Under the pieces are notes generated by a model, which saw only the letters and a program-made list of their open reading frames with translations, searched no databases and was not told where the DNA came from. A stretch of 12,570 nucleotides of DNA, from the NCBI GenBank assembly GCA_030599515.1, contig JAUVNV010000049.1:1-12570 (forward strand), read 5' to 3'. Below, one piece after another: positions 5,744 to 10,966 of this stretch. The first letter of the stretch is position 1, and every line of letters begins with the position of its first letter. The position numbers were made by a program, and so were the translations under genes. The stretch is from Acidimicrobiia bacterium. GTDB taxonomy: Bacteria > Actinomycetota > Acidimicrobiia > Spongiisociales > UBA5794.

Positions 5744-7564
5744 GTGACCGCTTCCACCCAACACGATGCGTCGCCGCCCCGTCTCGGGGAGGTGTTCGGA
5801 GGTGGGCTGCGGCTGATCCGGCAGTTCGTTCGGTGGCATCCGTGGTCGTTCACCCTCGCCGTCCTCGGCGCCGGGCTATTCGTCTCGGCGATCCTGGCCT
5901 CGGCCATCGTGGTCGGACGGGTCACCGACCTCGTGATCATTCCCGTCCTCGACGGGGGGGAGGAGATCGGCAACAAGGTCACCCTGGCCGTCCTCGCCGT
6001 CATGGCAGTGGCACTCTGGAAAGCGGCCGGGATCACGCTCCGGCGGACCGCGGCGAGCGCACTTCAGTACCGCACTCGCGCAGATGCCCGCGAGAAGCTC
6101 ATCGAGCACCAGCTCCGGCTCCAGTTGGCGTGGCACGATCGCCGCTCAACCGGTGACCTGCTGTCCGTCAGCGAAGTCGACACCCAGACCGGGACGTTCG
6201 TGCTCGCACCACTGCCGTACGCAACCGGCGCCTCGCTCTTGCTGATCGGGACCATCGTCCTGGTTGTTGCAACACATTGGATCCTCGGAATCATCGCGCT
6301 CGTCGGCCTTTCGATTCTCGTGACGATCGATATCAGGGGAGCCTTCTCGCTGTTCACCGACTTCGAATCGGCCCAGTACGAGCGCGGCGCTGTCGGCGAG
6401 ATCGCCCACGAAAGCATCGACGGTGCGCTCACCGTCAAAGCGCTCGGACGCGAAGCCGAAGAGACAGAACGGTTCCGACGCGCTGCCGACATTCTTCAGA
6501 CCCGGCTCATCGACATCGGTGTTCGCTTCGCCAACTTCCGGGCGATCGTCGAGTCGCTGCCGGCCGCGATCAACATCGTGATCCTCGTCGCAGGAGCGAT
6601 CCTCGTTGGCGACGGTTCCATGACGCCTGGCCAGCTCGTGACGGTCGCGTACCTGATCACGCTCATGGCATTCCCGCTCCAACTCATCGGCTTCGTCATC
6701 TTCGAGATGGCCCACAGCCAGGCGGCATGGACGCGGGTCCAGGAGATCCTCGATTCCGACGAAACCATCGACCATGGATCGCTCGATGCACGCCCTGTGG
6801 CAGACGGAGCAGATCTCGAGTCGCGAGATGTGGAGTTTTCGTATGACGATGGGGAACCGATTCTGACCGATGTCCAGTTCGAGATCCCTGCAGGACGCAC
6901 CGTGGCGATCGTCGGACCAACGGCATCGGGCAAATCAACGCTGACGATGCTTCTTGCACGCCTCTGGGATCCGACGGACGGTGCGATCCGCATCGATGGG
7001 CGCGACCTCCGGGAGTTCGCCCGTTCCGAACTCGCACTCGAAGTGGCGTACGTCGCCCAGGATTCCTTCCTCTTCGACGACACGGTGTGGGGCAACGTGA
7101 CGCTCGGATCTGGCGTTTCCGACGACGACGTTCTTCGAGCGATGCGGCTCGCTGGTGTCGAGCGATTCATCGCCGAGCTACCCGACGGGTACGACACGCA
7201 GATCGGAGAGCGAGGAACGGCACTCAGCGGCGGGCAGCGACAGCGAGTCGCCCTCGCTCGGGCACTCCTTCGTCGACCACGCGTGCTGGTGCTCGACGAT
7301 GCAACCTCTGCAGTGGACCCATCGGTCGAGATGGAGATCCTCCGAGGACTCCAGGGCGCAGAGTTGCCGTCGACAGTGGTCATCGTTGCGTACCGCCGAT
7401 CGTCGATCATGCTGACCGACGAGGTCGTCTTCATGGACGAAGGCCGGGTTGTCGCCCACGGCAGTCACAAGGATCTCCTCGCGACTCAACCCGGATACGA
7501 GCGGCTCCTGCGCGCCTACGAAGAAGACGCCGCCCGGCGTGACGAAGAGGAGGGGGAATCGTGA
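5744..7564 (+). CDS. ABC exporter half-transporter, degenerate ATP-site subunit
   Basis: A 606-residue type I exporter subunit: transmembrane domain (about residues 30-320, six helices expected) followed by a nucleotide-binding domain (about 350-590). Walker A is GPTASGKST (K397), the signature LSGGQ (494-498) is canonical, and Walker B is VLVLDDATS. There Asp519 replaces the usual catalytic Glu, and the switch His is Tyr550 (VAYRRS instead of AHRLS). These two changes mark the non-hydrolysing site of heterodimeric exporters such as TM287/288 or TmrAB. The next gene starts within its stop codon (GTGA overlap at 7561-7564), so the two are translationally coupled and form one complex in the cytoplasmic membrane. 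The substrate cannot be predicted; lipids, peptides or drugs are the usual classes. Start GTG 5744 is supported by the leaderless promoter spacing. Confidence 0.9.
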   Translation: MTASTQHDASPPRLGEVFGGGLRLIRQFVRWHPWSFTLAVLGAGLFVSAILASAIVVGRVTDLVIIPVLDGGEEIGNKVTLAVLAVMAVALWKAAGITLRRTAASALQYRTRADAREKLIEHQLRLQLAWHDRRSTGDLLSVSEVDTQTGTFVLAPLPYATGASLLLIGTIVLVVATHWILGIIALVGLSILVTIDIRGAFSLFTDFESAQYERGAVGEIAHESIDGALTVKALGREAEETERFRRAADILQTRLIDIGVRFANFRAIVESLPAAINIVILVAGAILVGDGSMTPGQLVTVAYLITLMAFPLQLIGFVIFEMAHSQAAWTRVQEILDSDETIDHGSLDARPVADGADLESRDVEFSYDDGEPILTDVQFEIPAGRTVAIVGPTASGKSTLTMLLARLWDPTDGAIRIDGRDLREFARSELALEVAYVAQDSFLFDDTVWGNVTLGSGVSDDDVLRAMRLAGVERFIAELPDGYDTQIGERGTALSGGQRQRVALARALLRRPRVLVLDDATSAVDPSVEMEILRGLQGAELPSTVVIVAYRRSSIMLTDEVVFMDEGRVVAHGSHKDLLATQPGYERLLRAYEEDAARRDEEEGES

Positions 7565-9315
7565 GCGAGTCGACCGGCCACGTTCTCCGTCGGGCGTTCC
7601 GGATCGCTCCTGCGCTCTCGAAGGGACTCTGGTTGACGCTCGCGCTCGCCGTATTCGGGACCGGCTTGCAACTGGTCGTGCCGATCACCGTTCAGCGCAT
7701 CATCGACAGTGTGCTGCTCTCAAGCGAGCAGGTGGACACGTCCTCGGTGATCACGTCGGGGCTCATCGCCCTGGCCGCTGTGGCGATTGCTATGTGGGCC
7801 CGGCGCACGTCGCTCGCCCGCCTTGCTCGATCGTCGGTCACGGGCCTCACGGATCTCCGGGTCACAACGTTCGGCTACCTCCACAAGCTCTCGATGCTCC
7901 ACGTTCAGTCCGAGCGCCGCGGCGCGCTCGTCAGTCGCGTCACGTCCGACATAGAGACGATGCAACAGTTCATGGAGTGGGGTGGCGTTGGAATGATCCT
8001 CGGTGCAGCACAGATCCTGCTCGCTGTGATGTTGATGCTCGTATATGAGTGGCGCCTCGCCCTGATGATCACCGTCGGTGTGCTTATTTACTCCGCCATG
8101 CTCCTTTGGTTCCAGGGAATCCTGCGCCGCGCCCACGACAGCGTTCGGGAGCGGGTCGCGGACTCACTCTCCATCGTCGGTGAAGCCACCGCAGGTCTTC
8201 CGACGGTCCGGGCATTCGGTATGGAGTCCGTGGTCATGGGGAAGGTCAGCACGGCCCTCGATCGCCAGTACCGGGCCGAGTACGGAGCAGGGGCGCTCGC
8301 CGCCGTGCTGTTCTCGTCCGCTGAGCTCTTCGCGGGCATCATCACAGCGTCGGTCATCGCAGTCGGTGTGATCTTCGGTGTGTCGTGGGGCGTCAGCGCC
8401 GGAACCCTTGTCGCCTTCCTTTTCCTCGTGACGCTTCTCGTCGAGCCCGTCCAGATGCTCGTCGAGACGATCAACCAGGCACAGTCGGCCGGTGCAGGAC
8501 TCCGCAAAGTGTTGAGTCTTCTCGACACGCCGATCGAAGTAGCCGATCCGGTCGACGGTGAGGCGTTGCCGGATCGCCCTCTCGATCTGCGATTCGAGGA
8601 CGTTCGCTTCCGGTATCCGACGGGCGGCGACGTGCTGAACGACGTCACCGTTTCGATCGCGGCCGGGGAGCGGGTGGCCGTGGTCGGGGAGACCGGATCG
8701 GGAAAGACCACGTTCGCAAAGCTGGCAACCCGACTGTTGGACCCCGCCGATGGGTCCATCGCTATCGCCGACGTGCCGCTCAACGAAGTGCGGTTCGATT
8801 CCCTGCGCTCCCGGGTGGCGTACGTCCCCCAAGAAGGGTTCCTGTTCGAAGGCACGGTCGCCGACAACGTTCGGTACGGCAAGCCGGACGCCGGTGATGA
8901 TGGGGTCCGTGTGGCGTTTGCCGACCTCGGCCTTCTCGAGTGGGTCGACGCGTTGACCGACGGGATCGATACCCGGGTGGGGGAGCGGGGCAGCAACCTG
9001 TCGGCCGGGGAGCGGCAACTCGTTGCCATCGCGCGGGCATGGATCGCAAACCCGGACCTTCTCGTTCTGGATGAAGCGACGTCTGCGGTCGATCCGGCGC
9101 TCGAAGTCCAGATCCGTCGCGCAATCGAACGCCTCACGTCGGGTCGCACGTCGATCACGGTCGCGCACCGGCTCTCAACGGCAGAAGCATCCGACACCGT
9201 TCTCGTCTTGGACGCTGGTCGACTCGTTGAGCGAGGCACGCATCAAGACCTCGTCCGAGCAGGCGGTGTGTACGCGGACCTACACGAAGATTGGGAAGGC
9301 TCGGTCGTTGAGTAG
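7561..9315 (+). CDS. ABC exporter half-transporter, catalytic subunit
   Basis: A 584-residue type I exporter subunit, the partner of the preceding gene. The transmembrane domain covers about residues 20-310 and the nucleotide-binding domain about 335-575. Walker A is GETGSGKTT (K382), Walker B LLVLDEATS has the catalytic Glu505, and the switch histidine is His536 (AHRLS). The signature is LSAGE (480-484) instead of LSGGQ. In the head-to-tail dimer this altered signature faces the degenerate Walker site of the first subunit, while this subunit's intact Walker site meets the canonical LSGGQ of the partner. One active and one inactive ATP site are therefore expected. It starts at GTG 7561, overlapping the upstream stop by four bases. 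Its stop codon lies inside the GAGTAGCTGA sequence that opens heptamer element 2. Confidence 0.92.
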   Translation: MSESTGHVLRRAFRIAPALSKGLWLTLALAVFGTGLQLVVPITVQRIIDSVLLSSEQVDTSSVITSGLIALAAVAIAMWARRTSLARLARSSVTGLTDLRVTTFGYLHKLSMLHVQSERRGALVSRVTSDIETMQQFMEWGGVGMILGAAQILLAVMLMLVYEWRLALMITVGVLIYSAMLLWFQGILRRAHDSVRERVADSLSIVGEATAGLPTVRAFGMESVVMGKVSTALDRQYRAEYGAGALAAVLFSSAELFAGIITASVIAVGVIFGVSWGVSAGTLVAFLFLVTLLVEPVQMLVETINQAQSAGAGLRKVLSLLDTPIEVADPVDGEALPDRPLDLRFEDVRFRYPTGGDVLNDVTVSIAAGERVAVVGETGSGKTTFAKLATRLLDPADGSIAIADVPLNEVRFDSLRSRVAYVPQEGFLFEGTVADNVRYGKPDAGDDGVRVAFADLGLLEWVDALTDGIDTRVGERGSNLSAGERQLVAIARAWIANPDLLVLDEATSAVDPALEVQIRRAIERLTSGRTSITVAHRLSTAEASDTVLVLDAGRLVERGTHQDLVRAGGVYADLHEDWEGSVVE

Positions 9316-9387
9316 CTGAGCTACGAGCTGCGAGCAGGACGGGGGAGTCTTCACCGACTGACCACTACCGACTACCGACTACCGACT
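9310..9387 (+). repeat. Heptamer-repeat element 2
   Basis: It starts with GAGTAGCTGA at the ABC gene's stop codon and continues with degenerate seven-base units around GCTACGA / GCTGCGA / GCAGGAC (9320-9340). A G-rich spacer follows, then a second array ACCGACTG, ACCACT, and three exact ACCGACT units (9367-9387). The two-array plan and the shared first ten bases match element 1 at 4720-4798, although the later units differ in sequence. Unlike element 1, its two arrays are not clearly complementary. Confidence 0.55.
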
Positions 9388-9468
9388 ACGCCGGCGGAGC
9401 CAGCTCAATGTGACCGAATCGTTCCTGGCCGCGTCATACCCCACGAAACGGAATCATGGAGGTTCGAA

Positions 9469-9678
9469 ATGAAGAATCAAGCAAGCTGGGATCGCAGTGC
9501 TCGAGTTGTTGGTGGTGTCGTGTTGATCGGGCTTGGACTCGGTGGCGTGATCCCATCACCCTGGGGATGGGTCGCTGCCGCTGTCGGTGGTGTCTTCCTC
9601 GCTACCGGAGTCGTCGGTGTCTGCCCGATCTACGCTGTATTGCGGCTGCGCACGAACGGTGACAACGCAGCGAACTGA
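9469..9678 (+). CDS. DUF2892 (YgaP-type transmembrane) protein
   Basis: A 69-residue membrane protein of the DUF2892 family. It has the typical WDRSARVVGGVVLIGLG opening, a first membrane span at about 13-29, a tight turn (SPWGW), a second span at about 34-51 and the conserved 'GVCPIYAVL' ending (C52-P53). Both ends are expected in the cytoplasm. In YgaP the same module anchors a rhodanese domain; here it stands alone, but a thioredoxin-like gene follows 31 bases downstream, so the thiol link may be kept in trans. The ATG at 9469 has GGAGG seven bases upstream. The preceding 150 bases hold heptamer repeats and no other gene. Cys52 could be redox- or persulfide-active, which is inference. Confidence 0.85.
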   Translation: MKNQASWDRSARVVGGVVLIGLGLGGVIPSPWGWVAAAVGGVFLATGVVGVCPIYAVLRLRTNGDNAAN

Positions 9679-9709
9679 TCCCCGACCCTCTTCTGTTTGG
9701 AGCGATGCG

Positions 9710-10144
9710 ATGGCGAAGACCCGGTCCGAGGTCCTCTACTTCTATGGGCCTGACTGTCCCGTCTGCAAGACAATGGCGCCGTTCGTCGACGAAGCGGGCG
9801 AGAAGTTCGATGGTCGCGTGCCGCTGAAGAAGGTGAACACGGCCGAGAACCGCGCGCTGGCGGGCAAGTACCGAGTCATGGCGGTACCGACGACCATTGC
9901 GATTTCGGATGGTGAAGAGGTCACACGCGTCGTCGGTGCCAGGACGCCCGGAGCGCTGCGGCGCGTGTTCGAGTCGGCCGAGACCGGTGAGATCCTCGAG
10001 TCGGGCATCTCGATGGTCGATCGGGGCTTGCGCGTTGGCGTCGCCGTTGGATTCGCCGGCTTCGCTCTCTGGACCGGGGTCTGGGTGCTGTGGATCCTTG
10101 CCGCGGTCGCGCTCGTGTTCGCGTTCTGGGACAAGCTCCGTTGA
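9710..10144 (+). CDS. Thioredoxin-like protein with C-terminal membrane anchor
   Basis: A 144-residue protein. Residues 1-100 are a thioredoxin fold with active site CPVC (C16, C19) after the strand VLYFYGPD, and the cis-proline loop VMAVPTT (P60). Residues 109-139 are strongly hydrophobic (one long or two short membrane spans), ending FWDKLR. There is no signal peptide, so the catalytic domain should face the cytoplasm on a C-terminal anchor, an arrangement unlike secreted ResA-type proteins. The non-classical CPVC and short length separate it from housekeeping thioredoxin (CGPC). The ribosome site GGAG lies seven bases before ATG 9710. The neighbours are a DUF2892 protein upstream and an ECF sigma/anti-sigma pair 39 bases downstream, which suggests thiol-disulfide exchange at the membrane, possibly feeding the anti-sigma factor's redox state. 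Confidence 0.82.
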   Translation: MAKTRSEVLYFYGPDCPVCKTMAPFVDEAGEKFDGRVPLKKVNTAENRALAGKYRVMAVPTTIAISDGEEVTRVVGARTPGALRRVFESAETGEILESGISMVDRGLRVGVAVGFAGFALWTGVWVLWILAAVALVFAFWDKLR

Positions 10145-10152
10145 TGACCGAC

Positions 10153-10174
10153 ACCCGACCGGGTCGGGTACCGT
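10153..10174 (+). promoter_or_regulatory. 17-bp palindrome overlapping a -10 box ahead of the sigma gene
   Basis: ACCCGAC-CGG-GTCGGGT (10153-10169) is a perfect inverted repeat with 7-base arms. It runs directly into TACCGT (10169-10174), a TAnnnT -10 box whose transcript start would be about 10181, three bases before the sigma gene's first ATG. The palindrome therefore occupies the promoter spacer, an operator-like position. Alternatively it is a hairpin ending the thioredoxin transcript, but no T-run follows. Confidence 0.42.
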
Positions 10175-10183
10175 TGCGTCGCG

Positions 10184-10702
10184 ATGTACGAAGGAAGCAT
10201 GAAGACTCCCGAGCCGGGTTGGCTCTTCGACACCTTCGCCGACGGGGTGTACACGCTGGCGTATCGGATCGTACGGGATCGCCATCTCGCCGAGGACGTT
10301 GTACAGGAGACGTTCGTCAAGGTGATCCGATCACTCGCCAGCTACCGCGGGGATGGGCCTATCGCAGCCTGGATCTACCGAATCGGCTACCGCCAGGCGA
10401 TCGCCGTGACACGGCGTCGACGCGAAGAGCCGCTGGATCCCATCGCGGTGGCAGTCGAGATCGACCGCCCGACCGGAACCGTCGAGGAACAGGTGCTGGC
10501 GGGGGAACTAGCCGCCCGACTTGACGAAGCCATCGGCTCACTGTCAGAGCCGGTGCGCGCAGCATTCGTGTTGCGCGACGTGGAGGGCCTCTCCACGATG
10601 GAAGTTGCTGCTGCCCTGGAGATCTCCGGATCGGCCGTGAAGATGCGTCTTGCCCGTGCACGCGAGGAGATGCGAAGACAGCTGGAGGACTATCTGACAT
10701 GA
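10184..10702 (+). CDS. ECF-type RNA polymerase sigma factor
   Basis: A 172-residue group 4 (ECF) sigma factor. Region 2 lies at about residues 12-78 (YRIVRDRHLAEDVVQETFVKV followed by WIYRIGYRQAI), and region 4 at about 115-168 (LSEPVRAAFVLRDVEGLSTMEVAAALEISGSAVKMRLARAR, a helix-turn-helix). Regions 1 and 3 are absent, as usual for the class. ATG 10184 is placed by the upstream -10 box. A second in-frame ATG at 10199 follows AAGGA by only three bases and would shorten the protein by five residues. Its stop overlaps the next start (ATGA, 10699-10702), so sigma and anti-sigma are translationally coupled. Autoregulation through the promoter at 10153-10174 is plausible but not shown. The ECF subgroup is not assigned. 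Confidence 0.93.
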   Translation: MYEGSMKTPEPGWLFDTFADGVYTLAYRIVRDRHLAEDVVQETFVKVIRSLASYRGDGPIAAWIYRIGYRQAIAVTRRRREEPLDPIAVAVEIDRPTGTVEEQVLAGELAARLDEAIGSLSEPVRAAFVLRDVEGLSTMEVAAALEISGSAVKMRLARAREEMRRQLEDYLT

Positions 10703-10926
10703 AGATCAATTGCGACCAACTCGCCGGCCTGCTGCCCGAATTCTTCGACGGAGATCTGTCGACGGACCAGTCGGACGCAGCCATCGACCACCTTGCTACA
10801 TGCGTGTCGTGTCGTCTCACCGTCGATGAACTCAAAGGTGTGCGGACCCTGGCGAGCGAGCACGGTCGCCTTGAGCTTCCACCGGAGTCCAAAGAGAGGA
10901 TTCGCCGCTCCCTGGATCTCGACTGA
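10699..10926 (+). CDS. Soluble zinc-binding (ZAS/zf-HC2) anti-sigma factor, RsrA-like
   Basis: A 75-residue protein with the ZAS signature H-x3-C-x2-C (H31, C35, C38) and an earlier Cys at C5. These would bind zinc and hold the cognate sigma factor between helices. The first Cys to His distance (26 residues) and the HxxxCxxC motif match my recollection of RsrA (C11, H37, C41, C44), the thiol-redox sensor of Streptomyces SigR. There is no membrane segment, so the sensor is cytoplasmic, unlike membrane-anchored anti-sigma factors. RsrA's additional N-terminal Cys/His and C-terminal Cys pair are absent. It overlaps the sigma gene by four bases. Disulfide formation releasing sigma is a reasonable inference given the thioredoxin-like neighbour, but some ZAS proteins are not redox-active. 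Confidence 0.87.
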   Translation: MKINCDQLAGLLPEFFDGDLSTDQSDAAIDHLATCVSCRLTVDELKGVRTLASEHGRLELPPESKERIRRSLDLD

Positions 10927-10944
10927 TGGGCCAGGGTTGTCGAC

Positions 10945-10966
10945 GACTCCGCTAGGAGCGTGAGTC
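10945..10966. terminator. Hairpin after the anti-sigma gene, candidate terminator
   Basis: GACTCCGCT (10945-10953) pairs with AGCG-T-GAGTC (10957-10966): nine base pairs with one bulged T and a three-base loop. It lies 19 bases past the anti-sigma stop. There is no T-run, so factor-independent termination is uncertain. It also marks the last position clearly outside the insertion sequence. Confidence 0.45.

Noticed and set aside
6496..7434. Long minus-strand open frame opposite the first ABC gene (also 8088-9239 opposite the second, and 2993-3907 opposite the M23 gene)
   Set aside because: These are Ser/Arg/Thr-rich translations lying antisense to clearly conserved genes. High GC content keeps the opposite frames open. 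No ribosome site or domain is visible.
9353..9387. Possible CRISPR array
   Set aside because: The repeat unit is seven bases with no unique spacers, and no cas genes are present in the window.
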